From the NCBI GenBank assembly GCA_018715825.1, contig DVKU01000087.1:1-6669 (forward strand): 6,669 nucleotides of DNA. Direction: 5' to 3'. The DNA comes from Candidatus Avacholeplasma faecigallinarum. Its GTDB lineage: Bacteria > Bacillota_I > Bacilli_A > Acholeplasmatales > Anaeroplasmataceae. Under the pieces are notes generated by a model, which ran no database searches, was not told the origin of the DNA, and saw only the letters and a list, made by a program, of their open reading frames with translations. This document shows positions 1 through 6,588 of the stretch, in pieces (the first letter of the stretch is position 1; every line of letters starts with the position of its first letter). The translations under genes and the position numbers were made by a program.

Positions 1-30
1 AAACAGTCTACAGTGCTGAGTTAATTATAA

Positions 31-126
31 CATCTATAATAGATGATATAAAAGTTATGTTGTACTCATAACTATAAAAATCTTGAAAAAGGAGAATGTA
101 TAATTAAAAGTACAATTTAATTATAC
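31..126 (+). promoter_or_regulatory. Leader with three perfect inverted repeats upstream of the operon
   Basis: Seen directly: (a) 31-45, CATCTATAATAGATG, two 7-bp arms around one central A, enclosing a TATAAT hexamer at 35-40; (b) 53-59 AGTTATG and 67-73 CATAACT, 7-bp arms with a 7-nt loop; (c) 98-108 and 116-126, 11-bp arms (GTATAATTAAA / TTTAATTATAC) with a 7-nt loop. TATAAT at 35-40 could be a -10 element, but I see no good -35 hexamer 16-18 nt upstream. If it is the promoter, repeat (a) is placed like an operator, and (b) and (c) would be hairpins in the mRNA leader. Repeat (c) lies between an unused ribosome-binding-like AAGGAGA (89-95) and the first gene. Very AT-rich DNA yields some dyads by chance, so function is inference. 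Confidence 0.45.
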
Positions 127-127
127 T

Positions 128-132
128 AGGAT
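128..132 (+). promoter_or_regulatory. Ribosome binding site of the first secreted protein
   Basis: AGGAT lies 6 nt before the ATG at 139, a modest Shine-Dalgarno match. A stronger AAGGAGA at 89-95 sits too far upstream for this start unless the 98-126 hairpin folds and shortens the distance. Directly after that stronger site is only a three-codon frame (96-107, Met-Tyr-Asn-stop). Confidence 0.5.
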
Positions 133-138
133 AATAAA

Positions 139-1788
139 ATGAAAAAAGTTTTAAAAATTTCTACTGCATTACTAATGGTTTTATCAATTTTTATTATTTA
201 TTTTAGTGCAATTGCTGCCACTGTTGTATCTTATGAGCTAGTTACTGATATTAATGAGTTAAGTATAGGTGACACAATAATTATTACAGATAGTGATAAT
301 ACAAAGGCACTTAGTACAATTCAAAATAAAAATAATAGAGGTACAGTGGCTATTGAATTGATTGATGGTATTATTAAATATAATTCTGAAATCCAAGAAA
401 TTACTCTTGAAAGTGGTTTAATAGCTGATACATTTGCATTAAATGCTGGTAATGGGTATTTATATGCTGCAAGTTCTAGTAGTAATTATTTAAGAACAGA
501 AAGTACTTTAAGCAATAATTCTTCTTGGAAAATAACCATATCAAATAATATCGCAACAATTATTTCACAGGGAGATTACACCAGAAATAATTTGAAGTAT
601 AACAAATCATCAAACATATTTTCTTGCTATTCTAGTGGACAAAATGATGTATCTATTTATAAAAAGATAGTTATAGATGATTCAAATCAAATTGAAACAA
701 ATTTTTATGTAGATAGTGAGTTATATAGAACTGTTTATACAAAATTAGGTGGTTCTGTAGTATTTCCTGAAAATCCTTCTAAATTAGGATATAACTTTTT
801 AGGTTGGTTTGATGATCCTATTAATGGTAATAAATACGAAGATCTTATAGCTAATGAATCTATGACATTATATGCTCATTTTGAAAAGTCTAAATATTCA
901 TATGTAGAAATAAAAGAAATAGATCAACTTACTTCTGGTAGTGGTTATGCTACTTATAATGGTACTCATACTACTAGTAATAATGAATTTGATTATGTAA
1001 GTTATCAAGTAATGATGAATTCTAATTTAATACAAATACAAAAAAATACTGGTTACATATACAACACCACATTATTTGGAAAGATAAAATCTATTTCATT
1101 TGAATTTGAAAGTGGTTCTCTATTAGTTAGTAGTTCTCCTAGTCCTATGCAATCTAGTGCTGCTAACACTCAAGAAATAAATTCTAACAACAACGTGTAT
1201 CTTCCAGAAAATGAAAGTGACTGTTATTTTTATATTAAAAACTCAGACGAAACTACACAATTAAATTCGATAGTAATTGAGTATGAAAGTATAGAGTTAG
1301 GTGATAATTTATTAATGACTACTCAAACTCAATCATCATTAAAGATTGCTTATGATACAGATTTAAAGCCTACTGATGTTGATTTTAGAATTGGTGGTAT
1401 TATACCTAATGAATTATATTATGATGGAGCTGTTTATGGTGTTATTGCCACAAATAGGGAGTTTAGTTTTAATGTTGGTAAAACAGATTACCAAAGTATA
1501 GATGAGTATATAGCAAATAATGCTGGCTACAATTTACAAAATATTGTTTGCAAGCCTGTAGCCGTTGAAAATGGTTACCAATTTGCATGGGTAATAACTA
1601 ATATGGAAGGACATTATTCAGACATTTTCAATGCTACCATTTATATTGAAGTTGGTAATTCATTATATCTTTGTAGTCCATTTAATGGATCAGTAATTAC
1701 TACTGGACAAAAATATTTAGATAAAGCTTTAGAGTTGGGATTAACAGAAGAACAACAAAATGTAATTTCAAATTTAGTAAATAATTAA
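139..1788 (+). CDS. Secreted multidomain protein with InlB B-repeat and shared C-terminal domain
   Basis: 549 aa. Residues 1-27 form a Sec signal peptide: KK, a hydrophobic core at 8-22, then SAIAA, with likely cleavage after A26 or A27. There is no lipobox cysteine, LPXTG motif or later TM segment, so the protein should be exported and released or held non-covalently. Domains: about 32-176, a beta-rich region opening YELVTDINELSIGDTIII and containing GNGYLYAASSSSNYL, a style I associate with accessory domains of Firmicutes and Bacteroidetes surface proteins; about 186-248, a Listeria-Bacteroides (InlB B / Flg_new) repeat with the hallmarks P210, GYNFLGWF (217-224) and TLYAHF (243-248); about 253-384, a predicted beta-sandwich ending LNSIVIEY; about 411-549, a domain also found at the end of the nuclease two genes downstream (VITNMEGH at 485-492). 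No catalytic motif is visible, so a binding or adhesive role is inferred. The start is supported by the signal peptide and AGGAT upstream. Confidence 0.88.
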   Translation: MKKVLKISTALLMVLSIFIIYFSAIAATVVSYELVTDINELSIGDTIIITDSDNTKALSTIQNKNNRGTVAIELIDGIIKYNSEIQEITLESGLIADTFALNAGNGYLYAASSSSNYLRTESTLSNNSSWKITISNNIATIISQGDYTRNNLKYNKSSNIFSCYSSGQNDVSIYKKIVIDDSNQIETNFYVDSELYRTVYTKLGGSVVFPENPSKLGYNFLGWFDDPINGNKYEDLIANESMTLYAHFEKSKYSYVEIKEIDQLTSGSGYATYNGTHTTSNNEFDYVSYQVMMNSNLIQIQKNTGYIYNTTLFGKIKSISFEFESGSLLVSSSPSPMQSSAANTQEINSNNNVYLPENESDCYFYIKNSDETTQLNSIVIEYESIELGDNLLMTTQTQSSLKIAYDTDLKPTDVDFRIGGIIPNELYYDGAVYGVIATNREFSFNVGKTDYQSIDEYIANNAGYNLQNIVCKPVAVENGYQFAWVITNMEGHYSDIFNATIYIEVGNSLYLCSPFNGSVITTGQKYLDKALELGLTEEQQNVISNLVNN

Positions 1789-1792
1789 TAAT

Positions 1793-1798
1793 GGAGGA
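1793..1798 (+). promoter_or_regulatory. Strong ribosome binding site of the small acidic protein
   Basis: GGAGGA sits 8 nt before the ATG at 1807, in the 18-nt gap after the first gene's stop. It is the best Shine-Dalgarno sequence in the operon and the main reason to accept the short frame as a real gene. Confidence 0.8.
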
Positions 1799-1806
1799 AT
1801 TTTAAA

Positions 1807-1947
1807 ATGATAAAATATATTAAGCCTCAGATTACTGAGGAAGAAATTGAATTAGAGGATGTTATTGCTGAATCAAATTTTGGAGAAGAATTACCTGGCG
1901 ATCAAGAGGGTGATTTTGATTTTTTAGATGTTTTTAAGGGAATTTAA
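1807..1947 (+). CDS. Small highly acidic protein, 46 aa, function unknown
   Basis: ATG at 1807 to TAA at 1945-1947, begins MIKYIKPQITEEEIELEDVI and ends FDFLDVFKGI. There are 14 Asp/Glu against 3 Lys (net about -11), no Cys, no signal peptide and no TM segment. Support: GGAGGA 8 nt upstream, an 18-nt gap from the previous stop, and a position inside an otherwise gap-free operon. The pattern K-P-x-I ... E-D-V-I-x-x-S, followed by a Gly/Asp-rich tail, recalls short uncharacterised proteins I have seen in Firmicutes genomes; this is memory, not a search result. Its end lies just before the nuclease start, so translation may be coupled. Possibilities include a peptide precursor handled by the downstream ABC transporter, a regulator or chaperone-like partner of the nuclease, or a coupling leader. 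No modification enzyme is in view and there is no double-glycine cleavage site. I assign no function. Confidence 0.7.
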   Translation: MIKYIKPQITEEEIELEDVIAESNFGEELPGDQEGDFDFLDVFKGI

Positions 1948-1960
1948 AGTTGGTGATATT

Positions 1961-4051
1961 TTGAAAAAGTTTTATAAGTTTATAATTACAATTGTTTTAT
2001 TTATTAGTATAATTTCTTTATCCTTTATAAGGGTAGAGGCTATTTATAATTCATCATATTTAACTATGTCAATTCCTACTGGCTATTATGATGATTTGGA
2101 TACAACTAAAACAGGAGAGGAATTTAGAAGAGACCTTTCAACTATAATTTCTAAGGGGTATGTAAAACATAGTTATTCTACTAATAATACTGTTTTACCT
2201 GAAACTGATCCAGATCCTAATAAGCCTGGTAATATTATTTGTTTATATACAGGCCAATCATTATCCAGTGGTTCTTGGAATAAGGAACATGTTTGGGCAA
2301 AATCTCATGGCTTTCCAAGTGAAGGTGCAACTCCATATAGTGATGCCCATCATTTAAGACCTACCCAAAATCTTATTAATTCTTATCGTGCTAATTCCGA
2401 TTTTGGTGAGGTAGATGGTTTAGCTAATGTCAAAACTGATGGCTATGGAAATAAATGGACTAATTCAATTTTTGAGCCACGTGATGAGGTTAAGGGTGAT
2501 GTAGCCCGTATGATGTTTTATATGGCTACAAGATATGGTTTTGATGGTACTTATAATTTAACATTAGTTAGTCAAGATAATACAAGTGCCTCTGATAATA
2601 ATGGTAAATTTGGTAATTTAGACACATTGCTAAAATGGCACTATCAAGACCCTGTAAGTGATGCTGAGATTTATCGTAATAATGTTATTTATAAGGATTG
2701 GCAGAAAAATAGAAATCCTTATATAGACCATCCAGAATATGTTGATTTAGCTTATCCTAATCAATATTCTAATAATGAGGTTAATCAAGAACAAATAAAT
2801 TTAATCATTAGCCAAATTAATGATTTAAGTGATCTTATAACATTAGAGGATAAACCAACAGTAATGGCTATTAAGGCTTTGTATGATGCCTTAAATTATA
2901 CTGAGAAGGCTTTAGTCACAAATTATTCTAAGCTTTTAAATGCTATTAAAACAATTGAAAGTTTAGAAGGAAATACAAATCCAGGTGATTCTGATGATCC
3001 TATCATTCCTAGTGATAGTGATATTATAATAGATTTTTCTAGCCATAATTTAAGAGATACTGGCTATACTAATTCATTTTCTTTTGAAATAGATGGCTAT
3101 GAATTTAAATCGACATCTGGTGGTGTTTTTAGTGGTGAGCTTCGTTTAGGTGGAAATAAGGATAATTATACCGAGGATTTATCTAGGTTTAATATTAATG
3201 ATAATGGTGTGGCTCTAGAAGCTCAATTTAATGTTAGTAATGCTAAATCAATAACAATTGTTCCTCAATTAAATTATGGTACTGTTTCTAAATACTATAT
3301 TTTATTTAAGGAAGTAAATTCTTCCAACTATACATTAGTAAAAGAGGCTAACTTCCAACAGCCAATTACTACACCTATTAGTGCTTCACTATCAGAGGCT
3401 AAAGATGGAAACTTTGTGTTTATCTTTACTGGAAGTAAGCCGAGATTAGTTCTAAATAGTATTACAATTGGAGTTGAGGAATTACCTCCAGTAGTTAATC
3501 CACCTGTAGAAGATCCAACAGATGATCCTAGTAATGTAGTTGATTATTCTAAATACAATTTAACAACATCTGTTAAGGGAGAAATGGCTAATAATGAAAT
3601 AACATCTCTTGCCCTAAGATTTGGTGGTAGATTTGAAAGTGATATATTTAAAAATGCTAATAAGTTTGGTGTTATCGTTATGCTTGAAAGTGAATTAGGC
3701 CAAAAGAGTATCGCTGATTTATATAAAGATAACAATATTAGCGCTATGTCAAGCATAAATGGATATAGCAGTTTAATTCAGGAGTTTACAAGCCTAAAGG
3801 CTCTTGTTAATGAAGATGGTGCTTATGATGCAAATGGTGGCTATTATCAGTTTGGCTTAGTTATTACTAATATATTAGGCCATGAAAATGTGAAATTTGT
3901 TGCTTGTATATATGTTGAAACTGATGACGGCTTATATTTTACAAACGAAGTTAAATCAACATATATAGAAGCTTTGCAGCTTGCATTAAATTCTAATGAT
4001 TATGATGAAAATAGTAAGAAGATAATGCAAGAAGTGTTAAAGAAATATTAA
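1961..4051 (+). CDS. Secreted endonuclease I family nuclease with accessory C-terminal domains
   Basis: An extracellular DNase/RNase of the endonuclease I (EndA/NucM/Vvn, COG2356) His-Me finger type. Residue numbers count from the alternative ATG at 1928. I prefer TTG 1961 (L12), giving 696 aa: it yields a compact signal peptide (KKFYKF, hydrophobic core, cut after VEA at 36-38) and has GGTGA just upstream. Nuclease domain about 50-275: WNKEHVWAKSHG (117-128, with the Glu-His pair expected at the active site), DAHHLRP (139-145), NSYRANSDFG (151-160), FEPRDEVKGDVARMMFY (182-198) and RNPYIDHPEYVD (262-273), all hallmarks and all intact. About 286-346 is a helical linker (AIKALYDALNYTEKALVTNY), common in Gram-positive surface proteins. 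About 365-516 is a beta-sandwich, possibly a binding module; 519-538 is a Pro/Asp-rich linker; about 558-707 is the domain shared with the first gene. No wall anchor is visible. Likely role: digesting environmental nucleic acid. Confidence 0.93.
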   Translation: MKKFYKFIITIVLFISIISLSFIRVEAIYNSSYLTMSIPTGYYDDLDTTKTGEEFRRDLSTIISKGYVKHSYSTNNTVLPETDPDPNKPGNIICLYTGQSLSSGSWNKEHVWAKSHGFPSEGATPYSDAHHLRPTQNLINSYRANSDFGEVDGLANVKTDGYGNKWTNSIFEPRDEVKGDVARMMFYMATRYGFDGTYNLTLVSQDNTSASDNNGKFGNLDTLLKWHYQDPVSDAEIYRNNVIYKDWQKNRNPYIDHPEYVDLAYPNQYSNNEVNQEQINLIISQINDLSDLITLEDKPTVMAIKALYDALNYTEKALVTNYSKLLNAIKTIESLEGNTNPGDSDDPIIPSDSDIIIDFSSHNLRDTGYTNSFSFEIDGYEFKSTSGGVFSGELRLGGNKDNYTEDLSRFNINDNGVALEAQFNVSNAKSITIVPQLNYGTVSKYYILFKEVNSSNYTLVKEANFQQPITTPISASLSEAKDGNFVFIFTGSKPRLVLNSITIGVEELPPVVNPPVEDPTDDPSNVVDYSKYNLTTSVKGEMANNEITSLALRFGGRFESDIFKNANKFGVIVMLESELGQKSIADLYKDNNISAMSSINGYSSLIQEFTSLKALVNEDGAYDANGGYYQFGLVITNILGHENVKFVACIYVETDDGLYFTNEVKSTYIEALQLALNSNDYDENSKKIMQEVLKKY

Positions 4052-4052
4052 T

Positions 4053-4058
4053 GGAGAG
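4053..4058 (+). promoter_or_regulatory. Ribosome binding site of the ABC ATPase
   Basis: GGAGAG sits 5 nt before the ATG at 4064, within the 12-nt gap after the nuclease stop codon. No terminator fits in this gap, so the transporter genes are probably cotranscribed with the nuclease. Confidence 0.75.
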
Positions 4059-4063
4059 ATTTT

Positions 4064-4774
4064 ATGTTAGAAATAAAAAATGTATCTAAAACTTACAAAA
4101 ATGGGAAAGTAAAAGCTATTGATGATATCTCTTTACAAATAGATGACGGCGATATATATGGCTTTATTGGTCCTAATGGAGCTGGAAAATCTACAACTAT
4201 TAAATGTATAGTTGGTATTCATGGTTATGATAATGGGGAGATTTTGTTAGATGGGGTTTCTATAAAAAAGAACCCTATTGAGGCTAAAATGAAAATGGCA
4301 TATGTTGCTGACAATCCAGAATTATATGAACATTTGACTGGTATTCAATATATCGATTTTGTGTGTAATATATATGGCGTAGGTGAACAAAAGAATGAAT
4401 TAATTTCTAAATATGCTAATTTATTTCAAATTGAAGATAGATTATCAGATCCTATAAAAACCTATTCTCATGGTATGAAGCAAAAGATAGCTTTAATTTC
4501 TGCTTTGGTTCATAGTCCTAAGCTTTTAATATTAGATGAACCATTTGTAGGACTAGATCCTAAGGCTTCCTACGACTTGAAGGAAATAATGAGAGATCTT
4601 TGTAGTAATGGAACTATGATTTTCTTTTCCTCACATGTGTTAGAGGTTGTAGAGAAGTTTTGTAATAAGATTGCAATTATAAAGGATGGTAAGATAATTG
4701 TTAGTGGTAATACAGAGGAGATCAAGGGCTCTGAATCACTAGAAGAAAAATTCTTAGAGCTTTTTAATGAGTAA
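4064..4774 (+). CDS. ABC transporter ATP-binding protein (ABC-2 / NatA-like)
   Basis: 236 aa, normal length for a single nucleotide-binding domain. It hydrolyses ATP on the cytoplasmic face to drive the permease encoded next. Motifs in order: Walker A GPNGAGKST (36-44); AYVADNPELYEHLT (79-92) at the Q-loop position, with Asp-Asn-Pro instead of Gln, a variant usual in the NatA/CcmA-like exporter group; signature YSHGMKQK (134-141), with SHG in place of SGG; Walker B LLILDEP (154-160); D-loop GLD (163-165); switch His191 in FFSSHVLEVVE. All ATP-binding and hydrolysis motifs are intact. The last bases overlap the permease start in ATGAGTAA (4767-4774), which implies translational coupling. The family suggests an exporter of a peptide, lipid, ion or drug; the cargo cannot be read from sequence. 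Confidence 0.95.
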   Translation: MLEIKNVSKTYKNGKVKAIDDISLQIDDGDIYGFIGPNGAGKSTTIKCIVGIHGYDNGEILLDGVSIKKNPIEAKMKMAYVADNPELYEHLTGIQYIDFVCNIYGVGEQKNELISKYANLFQIEDRLSDPIKTYSHGMKQKIALISALVHSPKLLILDEPFVGLDPKASYDLKEIMRDLCSNGTMIFFSSHVLEVVEKFCNKIAIIKDGKIIVSGNTEEIKGSESLEEKFLELFNE

Positions 4775-6356
4775 TTTATTATCACTAATTAAAGTAGATT
4801 TGCTTGAGACCCTTGATGTTAGAAAATTTAAAGAAAATAAAAGTAAATCTATTTCCTTTTTTGCATTTTTAATATTGATGATAATTTTAGGATTATTTAT
4901 ATCTAGTATATATTCATTAATGTTTTCTACATTGTTTTTGCAGGGTGGAGTAGACCTGTTATATGCATTATTGTTTATGGGAAGTATAGGTTCATTAATT
5001 ACCTTTACCACAACTATTTTTAAGGTTAAAAGTATTTTTATTGGTAAAGATTATGATATTTTAAGAAGCATGCCTATTAAAAAATTTGATATTATAGCTT
5101 CTAAAATTATTAATCTATATATAATAGAGCTTTTATATAATGCAGTTATTTTAATACCATCAATAGTTATTAATTTTATTTTAACTATGGATTTTAGTTT
5201 TGTTATTATTGGCTTAATCTTAATAATTTTTGGACCAGCTTTTATGATGATGCTTGCCTGCATATTTTCCTTGTTTATCACTTTAGTAGCAGATAGATTT
5301 AAGTTTGGAAATATTATTAACTTTATTTTATATACTTTATTATTTGTGGCTATTTTCTTTTTTTCCTTTAAAATGAATAGCAGTGCTTCAGCAGACCCTG
5401 CTGATGTTGCTAATTATTATAAGGATATGGTCACTTCCCTTTGCTTTGTTAATCCAACCTTGCATTTAATAAGGCTATGTCGTAGTTCTTATCTATATTT
5501 ATTAGCCTTTGTTGGTATTAATATTATTGTTTTTATTGCCGTTACTGCCTTTATTGCTTTATTATTTGATAATATTCATGCAGCAATAAATAATTATAAG
5601 TCTAATAATGTCTATGTGAAAAAACATTTAGAGACAAAGGGGCAATTCAAGACTTTATTATTTAACGAATATAAGAGATTTTTTACTTCAAAATACTATT
5701 TTTTAAACTGTATAGCTTCTGGTATTGTGGCAGTTGTGCTTACGATATTTGTAGTTATCACTATTAATGGTGAAGAACTAATTGCGTATAAACAATATAT
5801 AACAAACTATGCTTTTTGGGGTAGTTTAATAGTAGTATTTTCAATTGGTATTGCCACTCCAGCTTCAAGCTCTATAAGTATAGAAGGATCTAATTTTTGG
5901 ATGATTAAAGTTTTTCCTATCAATTATAAAAGGTTGGTTCAAGCTAAACTTTTAGTTTCTGTTAGTGTTTTAGGAGTATTTTCTTTAATATCTTCTTTAA
6001 TTATAATTGTAGCAACTTGGCCTAATGTTTATAATATTCTTTTGCTTATTTTTATTCCTTTGTTGTATGTGATAGTAAGTTCAATGATTGGATTATTGAT
6101 TAATATTTTCTTTTATAAATTAAAGTGGAAAAATGAGCAAGAATGTGTTAAAAATTCTATGGCTGTTGTACTATCTATGTTGATAGATTGGGCAATTACC
6201 ATAGTATTAGGTGCAGCGTTAGTTGGCTTATCCTTTATAAACCCTTATTTAGCTGGTATAAGCGGTTTAGTTTTTATCATAATTTTAGGTATTGTGTTTT
6301 ATTTTGTTTTATTTAGAAATTTAGACACAAGATTTAACAATATTGAAGAATTTTAA
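4767..6356 (+). CDS. ABC transporter permease, 12 TM, apparently two fused ABC-2-like halves
   Basis: 529 aa, strongly hydrophobic. Approximate TM segments: 29-50, 63-84, 112-136, 143-172, 183-202, 243-267, 313-333, 348-366, 394-416, 420-448, 464-489 and 494-516. It begins inside the ATPase gene (8-nt overlap), with a weak AGAG at 4756-4759. The protein reads as two halves. Each starts with an amphipathic stretch (LIKVDLLETLDVRK at 7-20; LLFNEYKRFFTSKYY at 297-311). Each carries, after its second TM, a cytosolic motif of the form aromatic-x(4 or 5)-x-P-I-...-K: DYDILRSMPIKKFDIIASK (95-113) and NFWMIKVFPINYKRLVQAK (376-394). This fits a one-polypeptide version of an ABC-2 exporter dimer. It presumably forms the membrane channel for the ATPase encoded upstream. 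Substrate unknown. A Rho-independent terminator follows directly. Confidence 0.9.
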   Translation: MSNLLSLIKVDLLETLDVRKFKENKSKSISFFAFLILMIILGLFISSIYSLMFSTLFLQGGVDLLYALLFMGSIGSLITFTTTIFKVKSIFIGKDYDILRSMPIKKFDIIASKIINLYIIELLYNAVILIPSIVINFILTMDFSFVIIGLILIIFGPAFMMMLACIFSLFITLVADRFKFGNIINFILYTLLFVAIFFFSFKMNSSASADPADVANYYKDMVTSLCFVNPTLHLIRLCRSSYLYLLAFVGINIIVFIAVTAFIALLFDNIHAAINNYKSNNVYVKKHLETKGQFKTLLFNEYKRFFTSKYYFLNCIASGIVAVVLTIFVVITINGEELIAYKQYITNYAFWGSLIVVFSIGIATPASSSISIEGSNFWMIKVFPINYKRLVQAKLLVSVSVLGVFSLISSLIIIVATWPNVYNILLLIFIPLLYVIVSSMIGLLINIFFYKLKWKNEQECVKNSMAVVLSMLIDWAITIVLGAALVGLSFINPYLAGISGLVFIIILGIVFYFVLFRNLDTRFNNIEEF

Positions 6357-6363
6357 TTAATCG

Positions 6364-6389
6364 GGCATTTTATGAGAAAATGCCTTTTT
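6364..6389 (+). terminator. Rho-independent terminator of the operon
   Basis: GGCATTTT (6364-6371), loop ATGAG, AAAATGCC (6377-6384), a perfect 8-bp stem followed by TTTTT (6385-6389). It starts 7 nt after the permease stop codon, as expected for the end of the transcript. Confidence 0.9.
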
Positions 6390-6395
6390 ATTGGT

Positions 6396-6523
6396 ACTCT
6401 AAATTATAAAGGGTGTAAGGGGAAATGCGACTCTAAAATATAGAGTGTGTCAACTCTAAACACATAGGGTGTACCTACAGCTTTAAATAATATAGGGTGT
6501 CAACTCTAAACTATAAAGGGTGT
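6396..6523. repeat. Degenerate tandem array of five 20-22 nt hairpin units
   Basis: Units at 6396-6416, 6430-6450, 6453-6472, 6479-6500 and 6503-6523. Four begin ACTCTAAA (or ACTCTAAAT) and four end AGGGTGT; unit 2 ends GAGTGTGT and unit 4 begins AGCTTTAAA. Unit starts are 34, 23, 26 and 24 nt apart. TGTCAACTCTAAAC occurs twice exactly, across the joints before units 3 and 5. The ends of a unit can pair: ACTCTA/TAGAGT is perfect in unit 2, and ACTCT/AGGGT pairs with one G-U in the RNA in units 1, 3 and 5. The array lies between terminators and contains no credible coding frame. It may be a REP-like or other short palindromic repeat family, or a structured 3' RNA. Spacers are too short and units too degenerate for CRISPR. 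Confidence 0.75.
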
Positions 6524-6539
6524 TATGAAAACACCCTTT
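6515..6539. terminator. Strong hairpin at the end of the repeat array
   Basis: AAAGGGTGTT (6515-6524), loop ATGAA, AACACCCTTT (6530-6539): a perfect 10-bp stem. The left arm is the tail of the fifth repeat unit. Only a short T run follows on either strand, so termination is possible but weaker than at the flanking hairpins. The right arm could also pair with AAAGGGTGT of unit 1 (6408-6416). Confidence 0.55.
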
Positions 6540-6548
6540 CAGACCGTT

Positions 6549-6588
6549 GACAAACCCCTGTTTTTAAAAATCAGGGGTTTGTCCTTTT
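6549..6588 (+). terminator. Strong Rho-independent terminator-like hairpin
   Basis: GACAAACCCCTG (6549-6560) and CAGGGGTTTGTC (6572-6583) form a perfect 12-bp stem with an 11-nt A/T loop, followed by CTTTT (6584-6588). It is the most stable hairpin in the window. No gene lies between it and the operon terminator, so it is either a backup terminator, or the end of a small transcript covering the repeat array, or an insulator for the next gene. Confidence 0.75.

Noticed and set aside
96..107. Three-codon frame (Met-Tyr-Asn-stop) right after AAGGAGA
   Set aside because: The ribosome-binding-like sequence touches the ATG, so spacing is wrong, and the peptide is too short to call a gene. The sequence is noted only as an unused ribosome-binding-like site.
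1807..1947. Bacteriocin or RiPP precursor assignment for the small protein
   Set aside because: There is no double-glycine site, no Cys or Ser/Thr-rich core, and no modifying enzyme in the window; it stays a hypothesis only.
3544..3756. Minus-strand frame of 70 codons inside the nuclease gene
   Set aside because: It lies wholly within the well-supported nuclease C-terminal domain and has no recognisable domain; it is a shadow of AT-rich coding sequence.
4570..5281. Three minus-strand frames (4570-4785, 4754-5011, 5051-5281) opposite the ATPase and permease
   Set aside because: They are antisense to intact transporter genes and have no family motifs; composition explains them.
139..6356. UGA-as-Trp genetic code (Mycoplasma-like)
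   Set aside because: All 13 Trp codons are TGG and the reading frames contain no internal TGA.
6372..6443. 23-codon frame starting MRKCLFIG in the 3' region
   Set aside because: It begins in the loop of the operon terminator, has no ribosome binding site and runs through the repeat array.
6396..6523. CRISPR array
   Set aside because: Units are only 20-22 nt and degenerate, the spaces between them are 2-13 nt, and no cas gene is visible.
6396..6523. Telomere-like or G-quadruplex repeat (TAGGGTGT)
   Set aside because: G runs are isolated GGG tracts far apart within hairpin units; the resemblance to telomere repeats is superficial.
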